From Flavobacteriales bacterium (GTDB lineage: Bacteria; Bacteroidota; Bacteroidia; Flavobacteriales_F; PHOS-HE28): 64,000 nt of DNA. Location of the stretch: the NCBI GenBank assembly GCA_016702645.1, contig JADJDP010000007.1:1-64000 (forward strand), read 5' to 3'. Below the pieces are notes generated by a model. It worked only from the letters and a program-made list of their open reading frames with translations. It had not been told where the DNA came from and searched no databases. Shown here piece after piece: positions 1 to 9,641 of the stretch. Each line of letters begins with the position of its first letter. The first letter of the stretch is position 1. The position numbers were made by a program, and so were the translations under genes.

Positions 1-3000
1 GGAGCAGGCTTCAACGCCACCATCTCCTGCGTGGCCCAGCCCGTTTGCGCCATTGGCTCCGCTGGAGGCTACGCCATGTGCCAGAACGGCACCGTGCCCG
101 GAGGTCAAGGGCTTACAGCTGCTTCGTGCGGGGCGTTCAATAGTACCAGGATCCTGGATTTCCCAGGCGCCGCGTTCACGACCAAGACCGCCTCGGCTGC
201 CTCGGCGCCTGCTGGCGCAACCTCGGTGCTTACTGTTCCAGCCCTGCCTGTGGGCGCTACGGTGTCGGCTGTCAGGCTATTGGTCCATGGGATCGAGCCC
301 ACGGTTGCTGCGAATTCCTGGTCTAATGAGGTGCGTGTTGAACTTTCAGGTGCGCTATCAGGTCTGCCGCAGACCTCGGGTGCACTTACAGGAACAGCAG
401 GCACCACAGCCGCTGTTGCCTTGGGGACATATGTTGTTGCGGGTCCCTTTACCGGATGGCCTGCGGGAGGAACGGTCACCGCCAAACTCTTCGAGTCCGC
501 CCTTGATGGGGGCAATCCGGATGCATATATCGCGGATATGACGCTGGAGATCGATTATTCCGTCCCCACGCCGTTCTGGTACAATGCTGCCACGGGTGGC
601 ACCCATGTTGGGAGCGGGCCGGTATTCGATCCGGTTGCCGTCGCCCTGGTGAATCCAGCTGTACCTGGTAGCACATCCTTTTATGCCTCCTGCGTTCCGC
701 CGGGTTCAGCATGCACAGGCGCGCGTACGCAAGCGGTCTTCACGGTGGCAGCGCAGCCCGCAGCCACGGCAGGGGATCACAGACGATCCGCCCATTGGGT
801 ACTACCACTGCCTTGAGCGGCAGCACGGCTACAGCTCCACAGGTTGGAACATGGAGCATTGAAACGGCCGGTATCACGGGCACCTTCAGTGGCGGTGTCA
901 ACAACCCAACCGCCACCTTCACACACACGGGCGGTCCGTTGGTCACTTCGATCACTCTACGGTGGACGATAACCAATGCACCTTGCTCCAGTTCACAAGC
1001 GGACATCACCATCACGGTGAACGACGCGGACCTGGATGGTGTGTGCAACGATGGCACCGACAATTGCCCGACTGTTTCCAACGCCAGCCAGATCAATACG
1101 GACGGCGACAGCGAGGGTGACGCTTGCGATGGCGACGACGACAACGATGGCGTTGCCGATGGCTCTGACAACGATCAGCTGAACCCGAACTCCTGCGTGG
1201 ACGCCGATGGTGACGGTTGCGATGATTGCTCCGGCACCCACGACGGTTTCGGTGTGGCCGCGAACAATGATGTCAACGACGACGGTCCCGATAACGATAG
1301 CGACGGCCTTTGCGACAGCTTCGACACGGATGACGACAACGATGGTACTCCGGATACTGCGGAGATCGCCTGCGGTTCCGACCCGCTGAACGCTGCCAGC
1401 ACCTGCGAGATCTGCGATGGTCTCGACAATGACCTGAACGATGGTATCGATGAAGGTTTCACTGATACCGATAGCGATGGCCAAGCTGATTGCGTGGATG
1501 GCGACGACGACAACGACGGTGTTGCCGACGGCTCTGACAACGCTTCGCTGAACCCGGACTCCTGCGAGGACGCCGATGGCGATGGTTGCGATGATTGCTC
1601 CCAGAACGGAGGTTCCTTCGCGGCCGGTGCCAACAACTTCCCAGCGAACGACGGCCCCGATGCGGACACCGATGGTATCTGCGACAGCGGTGACAACTGC
1701 GTGAACGACCCCAACCCCACACAGGCAAACGCCGATGCGGATGCTTTGGGTGATGCATGCGATGCCTGCCCCAACGATGCCAACAACGACGCGGACGGTG
1801 ACTTGATCTGCGGCGACGTGGATACCTGCCCCACCTACCCCGGTCAAGTGGGTGACTTCTGCGATGCCGATCCAGGACCCGGCTACACCTTGGGCCGATC
1901 GGTCCCATTGGCGTGGCTCCGTTCTGCGGTTGCGCTCCGGTAGCATGCAACATCAACGTGCGCCTGAACATCCAAACCGATGGTGCGGCCTTCATCGGCT
2001 GGTCCATCTACCAGCAGGGTAGCAACGTACTGGTGCACCAGAGCGCTCCAGTGCAGTATGCGGCCAACCTGGGTGGTGCCACCTACGGCAACGTATGCCT
2101 GCCTGATGGCGACTTCTACCTGGTGGTTACCAGCAGCACCGGCAACGGCTTCGGAGCTGGTGGCGGTTACCGCTTGGAGACAACCGCTGGTGTGCGCCTG
2201 ATCGACAACACGGCCAACTTCAACAGTGGCTCCGTGAGCCAGATCGCTGGTGGACAAGCCTTCACCCTGCCTGCTGGAACGGACCGCCTGATCTACGTGA
2301 GCTGCGACAAGATGGACTGGCGTAGCAACGAGTACATCGTGGCCAACGACAACGCTGCGGTGGCCGCCTATCACGGTGGAGCCTTCGCTGCACAGACCGG
2401 CTACGAGATGTGGTTCTACAACCCCAACGGTGGGTACAGCTTCCGCCGCTTCCACAGCCATGCGGTGAGCGACGGTTTTGCACCCAACAACCCACAACGT
2501 GCCTGCCACATCCGTGTGAACGGCTGGGGCGGTGTGAACACCATTCCAGCGCAGAGCGATCTGCTGAACGTGAAGGTGCGCGGCCGCATCATGAATATTG
2601 CGCAGACCCAAACCGTGAACCTGCCATGGGGTCCTGCCTGCCGCTTCAAGATGGATGCGGAACGTGCGGAGTGCCCACTCACCCACCTGATGGATGTGCC
2701 CGGCAGCGTGCAATTGAGCTGTGGTGCAACACGTGCCATTGGCACCGGTGGTGCCAACTTGGTGCATGCGCGCCCGGTGAACCGTTACCTCGGTGGTGTA
2801 AGCACACCTGCCAACCGTTACCAGTTCAAGTTCATCGCGGAGACCACCACGATCAAGACCAGCGCTACCGGACAGTACTGGGTGAACACCATTGGATTGG
2901 ATGCGTGCAAGACCTACGAAGTGGAGGTGCGCGCCAGCTTCAATAACGGTGTCTCTTGGTGTGATATCTATGACCCTACTGGGCCAAATCCGCTGGCATC

Positions 3001-3355
3001 CAATCCCTACGCACCGCGTTGGGGACGCATGTGCTTCCTGACCACCGCGTGCGCTGCCGGTAGCGGCAACCAGAACCTGGCTGAACTCCAGGCTGGCCTG
3101 AACCTCTACCCCAACCCCAACAATGGCGAGCAGCTCTTCCTGAGCATCGACATGGTGAAGGAAGGAGTGGAGAAGGTGAACGTGGACATCTACGACAGCT
3201 TCGGCAAGCGTGTGAACGCGAGCACCATCGCTGTCAACGAAGGCTTCGTGAACACCACCCTCGACCTCAACGGCAGCCTCGCCGCCGGTATGTACATCGT
3301 GAACATCACCGCCGGCGATGACACCTACACCGAGCGACTGGTGATCCAGCCGTAA
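1..3355 (+). CDS. Large T9SS-secreted protein with TSP3 repeats, 5'-truncated by window, two frameshifts
   Basis: The gene enters from the left edge in the frame of base 1 and ends with TAA at 3353. Three frames join into one protein of more than 1,100 residues. A secreted beta-rich part lies up to about 765. A thrombospondin type 3 region of Asp/Asn/Gly/Cys calcium-binding repeats (DGDDDNDGVADGSDN type), including a MopE-like CDGLDNDLNDGIDEGF motif, spans about 1020-1880. A conserved domain of about 370 residues follows, and the protein closes with a T9SS type A sorting domain (LNLYPNPNNGEQL start, YTERLVIQP end). Frame changes at about 765-775 (beside GGGG) and about 1894 (GGCC-GATCGG where the paralog at 12.6 kb has GGCCAGATCGG) each look like one lost base. 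Family knowledge predicts export through the T9SS to the cell surface or medium, with TSP3 repeats binding calcium. The biological role is unknown. Sequencing error is likelier than decay. Confidence 0.85.
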
Positions 3356-3375
3356 GGACCAACAACCTCAACGCG

Positions 3376-3411
3376 GAACCCCCGTCCTGAAAAGGGCGGG
3401 GGTTCTTGCTT
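3376..3411 (+). terminator. Rho-independent terminator after the first TSP3 T9SS gene
   Basis: A 13-bp stem (GAACCCCCGTCCT pairing with AGGGCGGGGGTTC, one G-U pair) closes a GAAA tetraloop and is followed by TTGCTT. It starts 21 bases after the TAA. Exactly the same hairpin occurs at 4411 and 14147, each after the same gene tail. Confidence 0.85.
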
Positions 3412-3585
3412 GGGGGATCGATCGTCCCACTTCGTCAAGGGATCCTAATGCCCATCCCACCGGAGGTATGCACCGCGACCTAGACAAGATCGAACCTGGC
3501 GCACCTTGCAGATCGTTCCAACTGCGAAAAGATGCTGCACATGTGAACCAACTCCCATGCTGTACGTACGACCGGACCGGACACG

Positions 3586-3593
3586 TATCTTCG
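3586..3593 (+). promoter_or_regulatory. Candidate Bacteroidota -7 box TATCTTCG before the antitoxin gene
   Basis: TATCTTCG resembles the Bacteroidota housekeeping -7 element TAnnTTTG. It ends four bases before the antitoxin ATG at 3598. No convincing -33 TTTG was seen. If real, the transcript would be leaderless or nearly so. Confidence 0.35.
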
Positions 3594-3597
3594 TGGT

Positions 3598-3870
3598 ATG
3601 AAGACCAAATTGACCCTGAGCATAGATGCCGCTTTGGTGCGCAAGGCGCCAGGCCCACAGCAAGCGCGTGGGCAGAGCGTGAGCGAACTCTTCGAGGAAG
3701 CCATTGAAAAGGCCAGCAGTGCCAGCAAACCCGAGCGCAAGCAATGGAGCGACCTATGGGCAGGCACCGTACGGTTCACTGCGGATGATGCCAAGCGCGA
3801 TGATCGCGTGGGCCGCATGGCCCGCAAGGTGAGAACGCGTGCCACGCAACACGCCAAACAACGCGCATGA
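3598..3870 (+). CDS. Antitoxin of a PIN-toxin module, DUF6364-like
   Basis: The protein has 90 residues. Its N-terminus, MKTKLTLSIDAALVRKA followed by ARGQSVSELFEEAI, has the strand-helix-helix pattern of ribbon-helix-helix type antitoxins (DUF6364 family in Bacteroidota), which bind their own operator. The C-terminal half is basic and would be expected to contact the toxin. The stop TGA overlaps the toxin start (ATGA, 3867-3870), a typical antitoxin-toxin coupling. The stretch around residues 17-21 (APGPQ) is unusual for the first helix. The module lies between two copies of the T9SS gene tail and terminator. Confidence 0.75.
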   Translation: MKTKLTLSIDAALVRKAPGPQQARGQSVSELFEEAIEKASSASKPERKQWSDLWAGTVRFTADDAKRDDRVGRMARKVRTRATQHAKQRA

Positions 3871-4268
3871 TGCGGGTACTGGTTGATAGCGATGTGGTCA
3901 TTGCAGCCATGGCCGGGAACGAGGACCAGAGCGCAAGCAGCACGGTGGTCATGAACGCGTTGTCCGCAGGTGCCTTCACGGGCCTTACCACACCCATCCT
4001 GCTGGCCAACATCATGTACATACTGGGCAATAAATGGCGCGTGAGCCGCAAGTACCAGGACCGGCCCCGCGTGGCCAGGGCCATGAACAGCTTGCTACCC
4101 ATGTTCACGTTGCTGCCGGTGAACATGGCTGATTTCTACGCCAGCTTGGCAAGTGAATTCGCCGACTTGGAAGATGCCGTACAGCATTCCGCCGCCGTGC
4201 ATGCCGGAAATGTGGATGCCATCCTCACGTGCAACGTGAAGGACTACCGAACCGCCAGCCTCCCGTGA
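3867..4268 (+). CDS. PIN-domain toxin (VapC-like ribonuclease)
   Basis: The protein has 133 residues, the usual size of a stand-alone PIN domain. Visible PIN features are the N-terminal strand with an acidic residue (VLVDSDVVIAA), a central PILLANIMY helix where an acidic residue is usual, and the C-terminal block DLEDAVQHSAAVHAGNVDAILTCN read in parts as DLEDA and TCNVKDY, which carries the second acidic cluster and the T-x-N-x-x-D/H motif. PIN toxins cleave RNA with Mg2+ and are neutralised by the upstream antitoxin. Start and stop overlap the antitoxin by four bases. It is co-directional with the flanking T9SS genes but separated from them by terminators on both sides. Confidence 0.8.
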   Translation: MMRVLVDSDVVIAAMAGNEDQSASSTVVMNALSAGAFTGLTTPILLANIMYILGNKWRVSRKYQDRPRVARAMNSLLPMFTLLPVNMADFYASLASEFADLEDAVQHSAAVHAGNVDAILTCNVKDYRTASLP

Positions 4269-4311
4269 TGGAACCCGGCGCATTCGCCAGCCAGTACTTG
4301 ACCTGACGCAC

Positions 4312-4483
4312 TGGTGCACATCACCGCCGTCGACCCAACGGGGAAGACGGGTGATGACACCTACACCGAGCGACTGGTGATCCAGCCGTAAGAAAACGCA
4401 CCTCAACGCGGAACCCCCGTCCTGAAAAGGGCGGGGGTTCTTGCTTATGTCCCTCACTGTTCAAAACGGTCACCAACGCGTTC
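4312..4483 (+). pseudogene. Remnant of a third TSP3-type T9SS gene: sorting-domain tail, terminator and downstream flank
   Basis: Bases 4353-4392 repeat the last codons (GDDTYTERLVIQP, stop) of the genes ending at 3355 and 14126. Just before them, ATCACCGCCG also matches but is separated by about 21 extra bases. The match continues through the AACGCGGAACCCCCG terminator. Beyond it, 4447-4483 matches 14186-14222 (CCTCACTGTTCAA, CGGTCACCAACGCGTTCC) but not the sequence after the first gene. No upstream part of a gene remains. It is best read as the leftover 3' end of a deleted paralog, or a recombination scar. Confidence 0.75.
4411..4446 (+). terminator. Rho-independent terminator, second copy
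   Basis: The hairpin is identical to the one at 3376: stems 4411-4423 and 4428-4440, loop GAAA, then TTGCTT. It follows the remnant tail and sits downstream of the PIN toxin, so it would end toxin-antitoxin transcription. Confidence 0.8.
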
Positions 4484-4602
4484 CGAACCCTGCGCACATC
4501 CACCGGTCCCCAGCCCATGGCATGTGCTATTATCGCGGTCACGAGTCGGCTCTCGGGAACAGCCTTCCGAAATCCACCGCGCATCACCGAACCCACACCA
4601 CC

Positions 4603-6693
4603 ATGCATAGCACAGGTGCGAACAAGCGCGATCGTCCCGCAAAGCGTGTGCTCGTCATCGGCTGGGATGCTGCGGACTGGATGATCCTGGATCCGTTGTT
4701 CGAACGCGGACGAATGCCGCGACTGCGCCAATTGATGCGCGAACGGAACGCGCGCGGACCTCGGCACCTCGAACCGAAACTGTCGCCACTGCTGTGGACC
4801 TCGATCGCCACGGGAAAGACCGCCGACAAACACGGCATCCTCAATTTCGTGGAGCCCCAACCGGATGGGAGCGGTCTGCGTGTTTCGCAGTCCACCACGC
4901 GCAAGACCAAGGCCATCTGGAACATCCTGTCGCAAGCCGGATGCACCACCAACGTGATCGGGTGGTACGCGTCGCACCCTGCGGAGCCCGTGCGTGGACA
5001 CATCGTTTCCAACCTGCTGCAAGAAGGCGAACCGAAAGCACTGGATGCTGCATGGCCGATCCTTCCGGCGTGGTGCATCCCCAGGAGCTTGCTGCCAGCA
5101 TCGCCGCCAGCCGGCAAGGGGTGCGCAACTTTCCACGCGCACAGCTGCGCAAGCTGCTACCCAAACTCGATGAGATCGGGAAGAACGATGACCATGGAGC
5201 AACCTTGCAAAAGCTCATGGCCTATGCCGCCAGTATCGAAGCGGCGGCGCATGTGGCCATGGCGGCAGGCGAGTGGGATGCAACGATGATCTTCTTCGAT
5301 GCGATCGATACCGTTGGGCATCATTTCATGCAGTTCCGTCCACCGCGCATGGCGCACGTCTCCGATCGTGAAGTGCGCCTGTACGGCGATGTGATGGACC
5401 GCGTGTACGAGTGGCACGACGAAGCGCTGGGGAGATTGCTCGATCGTGCTGGCGCGGACACCACGGTGTTGCTGCTTTCCGATCACGGTTTCCACAGCGG
5501 TGCGAACAGGCCCAACCTCAAAGGACTTCCACCGGAGCGGCGCATGGAATTGGAATCGAGTTGGCACCGGCCCTACGGTGTGCTGGTTGCATCGGGACCC
5601 GGTGTGGTGCCCGGTGCCCTGTGCGGCCCATGCTCGGTGCTGGACCTCACGCCCACCTCGCTCGCCTTGCTCGGCGCGGCCATGGGCGAGGACATGGATG
5701 GTCGTGTGTTGCGCGAGATCCTCGAACCATCGGTGGCAACAACGCGTGTGCCTTCCTGGGACCACATCGAAGGCGATGCCGGGCAGCATCCCGCCGATCT
5801 TCAGCAGGATCCCTTCGAAGCCACGGCTGCCATCCAGCAACTGGTGGACCTGGGCTATCTGGCCGCGCTTCCCGAGGATGCACGATCGCAGATCGATCTG
5901 GTGAGCCGCGAGAGCCGGTTCAATCTCGCCGTCGTCCATATGTCCGGTCAACGGTATGCCCAAGCGATACCGCTCTTCGCCGCGCTCGTTGCCGAGCAGC
6001 CCTCCATTGCACGCTACGGGATGTGCTTGGTGCAGTGCCAGAACGGGAACGGTGCACACGCCGACGCGGTTGCCAGTGCGCGCGAGCTCTTGTCCAAAGA
6101 CCCACGCAGCCAGGAATACCGATTACTGCTGGCGCACTCGCTGGCATTGGCGGGTGATATCCCCTCCTCTCTTCGGGAGAGCGCGTTGATGGAGAAGGCC
6201 GCCATGGACAAGCCGGAATTCGCCGCCAGCCTGGCGGCATTGGCCATGGTGCAAGGCCGCTATGATGAAGCCGTGAAGCATGCGGGGCGCGTGGCGGCCA
6301 CCGATCCCGCACAACACAGCGGGGCACCTCGCACTGGCGCGTGCCGAACTGGCGCGAGGCCGTTTCGAAGAAGCCGCCGGACATGCGCTCGACGCATTGG
6401 AGATCACCCAGGCGATCCCCGAAGCACACCATCTATTGGGTGCGGCACTTGCTTGGTACGGCGATCTGCCGAGCGCACAACAAAGCATGGACACCGTCCT
6501 GCAGTACGACCCCGATGCGCGGGAGAGCCATCGCTTCGCTGCGCTGCTGTGCGCGGTAGCGAACGATCATGAAGGCAGCGCGCGCCATCGTGCACGCGTT
6601 GCTGAGCTATCTGCTTCCGTTTCCCGTGCAACCGACGAGACGCCTTTCGGGCCTGCAGATTTCGCGGTGAAGAACGGACTACCTCCTATCTGA
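4603..6693 (+). CDS. Alkaline-phosphatase-superfamily phosphodiesterase with C-terminal TPRs (two frameshifts)
   Basis: The start at 4603 gives MHSTGANKRDRPAKRVLVIGWDAADW, where the DAADW Asp is the expected metal ligand. Other family marks are LSPLLWTSIATGKTADKHGI (Thr nucleophile region), FFDAIDTVGHHFMQF and LLLSDHGFHSG (metal-binding Asp-His). This is the type I phosphodiesterase/nucleotide pyrophosphatase fold. From about residue 400 the protein is helical with tetratricopeptide repeats (RFNLAVVHMSGQRYAQAIPLF, then GHLALARAELARGRFEEAAGHALDALE read in parts). Frames change near 5060 and at about 6315; the second lies in GGGG and looks like an inserted G. The full product would be about 696 residues. 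No signal peptide was seen. The substrate is unknown; a sulfotransferase is the next gene, on the other strand. Confidence 0.8.
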
Positions 6694-6708
6694 AAGCCCG
6701 TCACACAT

Positions 6709-6847
6709 GGCCGCAAAGGCGCAAAGACGCCAAGGCCTTCGCGTTGGATGAATGCTTGACCACGAACAAAGCGATGATGGACCCTACATACGAGGTCCTT
6801 CGCCGCATTCGCGGTCAACCTCTTTGCGACTTGGCGCCTTCGCGGCC
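6709..6847. repeat. Intergenic inverted repeat built on GCAAAGGCGCAAAG
   Basis: The left arm (6709-6735, beginning GGCCGCAAAGGCGCAAAG) and right arm (6822-6847, ending GGCGCCTTCGCGGCC) are imperfect inverted copies separated by about 86 bases. A second element with the same arm sequence is at 21305-21440. No coding potential was seen between 6694 and 6897 on the plus strand apart from short shadows. The element lies between the convergent phosphodiesterase and sulfotransferase genes. Confidence 0.6.
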
Positions 6848-6897
6848 AAACTCGTTCGTGATGTTCGATCTGCATGCAGCTTCGGTGTGCTGCTTGC

Positions 6898-7467
6898 CTA
6901 CACCTTACTACGATGCAGACTGCGGTCCACCACCGCTGCCATGAGCACTTCATCCAAAGTGCCCCCCAGGAACACATTGATCGCCCTGGCTTGCTCATGC
7001 GGCGTGCCGATGAGTTCCGCATGGCGCACACGCAGCACCTTGTAGTTCGGCTTGGAGGCGAGCGCCGTGTGGATGCGCACCAGATCCTGCTGGAAGACCG
7101 CCTTGAGCCGCTCCGCTGGGAGCGCAGCACCGGGCTTGCCCGAACGCGCCAGCATCTTCGCCTGGCTCATCAGCACTTCGTCCAGGTCGCGGTCCAGGAA
7201 GAGCACCCGGTAGGGCCGGTCGTCCGGCAAGCGGGTGAGCAATTGGTGGATCACCTTCACCGCTTTGCCACGCGCCGCATCCAACCACTGGTGGTCCGTT
7301 GGCAAGGCCTTCACCTGCTCGAATTCGAAGTAGCCCCTGGGGTTGTCCGCATCGGCAGCACGCGCACCATCGGTGAGCGCCTCCATGCCACCTGCCGCCA
7401 GCATCTGCATCACCAAGCTGGTGCCCGAGCGCGGAAGTCCGGATACCACGGTGGTGAAGGAGTGCAT
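6898..7467 (-). CDS. Sulfotransferase family protein
   Basis: The protein has about 189 residues from the ATG at 7467, chosen because MHSFTTVVSGLPRSGTSLVMQML begins directly at the first strand and the 5'-PSB loop GLPRSGTS that binds PAPS phosphate. A 3'-phosphate-binding-type segment, FLDRDLDEVLMSQAKML, lies mid-protein. The domain matches short bacterial sulfotransferases that move a sulfuryl group from PAPS to an unknown acceptor. It is shorter than many relatives (250-300 residues) but has a normal stop. It is convergent with the phosphodiesterase gene and co-directional with the arylsulfotransferase-like gene upstream. Confidence 0.8.
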   Translation of the reverse strand: MHSFTTVVSGLPRSGTSLVMQMLAAGGMEALTDGARAADADNPRGYFEFEQVKALPTDHQWLDAARGKAVKVIHQLLTRLPDDRPYRVLFLDRDLDEVLMSQAKMLARSGKPGAALPAERLKAVFQQDLVRIHTALASKPNYKVLRVRHAELIGTPHEQARAINVFLGGTLDEVLMAAVVDRSLHRSKV

Positions 7468-7539
7468 GATGCGCAAAGTAAAGTCACCCTCACGCGACCA
7501 ATGCACGAAGGACCATTACGTCCAACAGGTACGCTCGCC

Positions 7540-9218
7540 TCAGTTGCCCAGCACGTGGAAGCGCGCGCCACCGCTGCTTGCATCGAAGGAGCGCAGCACA
7601 TAACCGCCGGGCGCAAGATCATCCACGGCAACCACGTTCACGCCGCTGATCAACCGTACCATGCGCACCGCACGGCCCATGGCATCAAGGATCATGTACG
7701 CTCCTGCATCTTGGGCATTCACCGTGAGCAGGTCCGTTACCGCAGTGCCCACCACGGAAAGGACCGCAACGCGATGCCCTTCCTGCACCGTTGTGGTGAG
7801 TTCACAGAACGCTTCGTTGGGGTTGAGTTCGATATAGCCAATGGGATCCAACACGCGGCCTTGGATCCGCGGATCATCGGGGGTGATCCACTCAGCTTGG
7901 AACAACACCGTAGTGCCATCCAATGCTTCCCCTTGTGTCATGGGTACTCCGTAGTTCATCGGTAGCAAATAGGACCACGCGATGGTGCTGTCCGCGCGCA
8001 GTTGCCGCACCCATCCTTGCGCGCCCGAACAAGCAAGCACATTGCCGTTGGGCAATTTTGCCCGCTGCCCTGGCCCGGTGAATACAGGTCGGTCCCCGGG
8101 TTCGTAGCAAAGCGCTGCTCACGATCCAAAGGACCATATGCGGTCCCCGGCACATAGGTGTATTGCCCGCTGATGTCAACGGGCGGCACGAGGATATCCA
8201 CCGCACTAATGCCCGCTTGCGCCCGATTGTTGAACACCATGATCTTGCCCACATCGGGATCGTTCGGCGGCAAACCCGGACCGATCCAAACGGCCGCGTG
8301 ATTGAAGAACAACTTTTGATCACCTGGCGCACCGTGGTCGTATGCTTCCGGATTGCCCCAGCGGTAGAGAAAGTCACCGCCCTTGCCCGAAGTGCCACCG
8401 GTGTGCCCTGCGGCTTCGGCCGTGGTGGTGCTGTGATCGATGATCCAGATCTCGTTGAGGAACGGCACGCTCAACATGATCTGGTCCAGGATCGGGTTGT
8501 AGTCTATCGAGTTGGTGTGGAGCCAGTCCGGTCGTATTGAAGGAACGTCCGTGAAGTTGACGTCGAGCAACTCCGGATGTTCCGCCACCACGCCGTAATT
8601 GCTCGCGGCTGGGTTGAAGTCCTGCACCAAGTGGTCCCATGCGTGCCACTCCCATACGACCGTTCCGCCATCCGGTCCATCGGGCTGCACCTCCATGACC
8701 TTGTCCGGCCAAAGCGTGGTGTAACCAAAACCGACCGTATCACGGCCAGCATCCCATGCCTCCTGCACGGTCTTCAACTCCCAAGCGATGAACAAGATGT
8801 TCCCGTTCGGCAGCACTTCTGCATCATGATGGATGCACTCGGTGGTGGAACTGATCTGGTATTGCCACAGGATGTTGTTGTCCCAATCCTTGATCTGCAC
8901 GCTCTCCCCGGCACCACCAGCTGCAAAAAATGGATTGCCGGCACCATCCTCCACATAGGTGCGCAAAATGGATCCGTTCGAGATAAGTCGGGAGCCGTTG
9001 CCAGGCACGGAGGTCGCATCCGGCCAGCTATGCACCACTTGCCCGCATGCGTTCAACAGGAAGACCGTGCCTTGCAGGTCGGGATAGAGGATCATGTAAC
9101 CGTCCGCCATATCCGCCTCATCGTACACGAGAAGTCCTACGGTGTTCTGGGCCGAAGCGCACAGTGCCGTTAACGACCAGGCCGCGATACCAACGAGTTT
9201 GCCTAAGCGGGTTGACAT
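7540..9218 (-). CDS. Secreted arylsulfotransferase-like (ASST family) protein with T9SS sorting domain, one frameshift
   Basis: The start at 9218 gives a signal peptide (MSTRLGKLVGIAAWSLTALC, then ASAQ). The mature part has the beta-propeller pattern of arylsulfotransferases: GYMILYPDLQGTVFLLN, IHHDAEVLPNGNILFIAW, VVWEWHAWDH, DWLHTNSIDYNP and KLFFNHAAVW, with conserved His residues. The frame changes at about 8060, beside AAAA in GGGCAAAATTGCC. The product then continues through LPNGNVLACSG to a sorting domain (AYMILDAMGRAVRM, then LAPGGYVLRSF). The total is about 559 residues. ASST enzymes move sulfate between phenolic esters without PAPS. Whether this one is active is not shown. The T9SS domain predicts surface attachment or release. 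Confidence 0.75.
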
Positions 9219-9641
9219 GGAAAGAGGTTGAACGCCAAAGCTAGAAGGGCATCCGGATCCGAACAGGGTTGTATCCCACTGCGTCACGTGCGGCTATCAT
9301 GGCGATCAGAAAGGAATTTTTCAACCGGACACAACCCATCTCCCGCTCTTTCGTCGCCCGCCGATGACCGATCACGATCGCTTCCCGACGAAGGCGATCC
9401 GGCCTACGACAAAATTCACCCGAGGCTTGGAAGTGATCATAGGGTCATCTACTTTTCACGTCCATTTCACGCTCACCTCTCCCGAAACGAACCCTACGCT
9501 CCCCATTTTTTAACGCACTGGATCATGTGAGGCCTTGCCCACATACGATCCAAGAACTCCAGGCCCAGCAGGCCTTACCAACGTAAAGGCACGAACGCCT
9601 ACAAGCCCCTAACCCTTCACCAAGAACCAAAACCAACGAAC
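9219..9641. other. Intergenic region upstream of two divergent T9SS genes
   Basis: No convincing gene was seen in these 423 bases. A TACTTTTC box at 9450-9457 and an A/T-rich CCCCATTTTTTAACG segment near 9500 could belong to the promoter of the gene starting at 9642. The divergent arylsulfotransferase-like gene starts at 9218. Confidence 0.4.

Noticed and set aside
4321..5202. Minus-strand frame of 293 codons across the remnant tail and phosphodiesterase start
   Set aside because: It is antisense to the phosphodiesterase N-terminus with clear metal-site motifs; similar short peptides at 14131 come only from the shared repeat flank.
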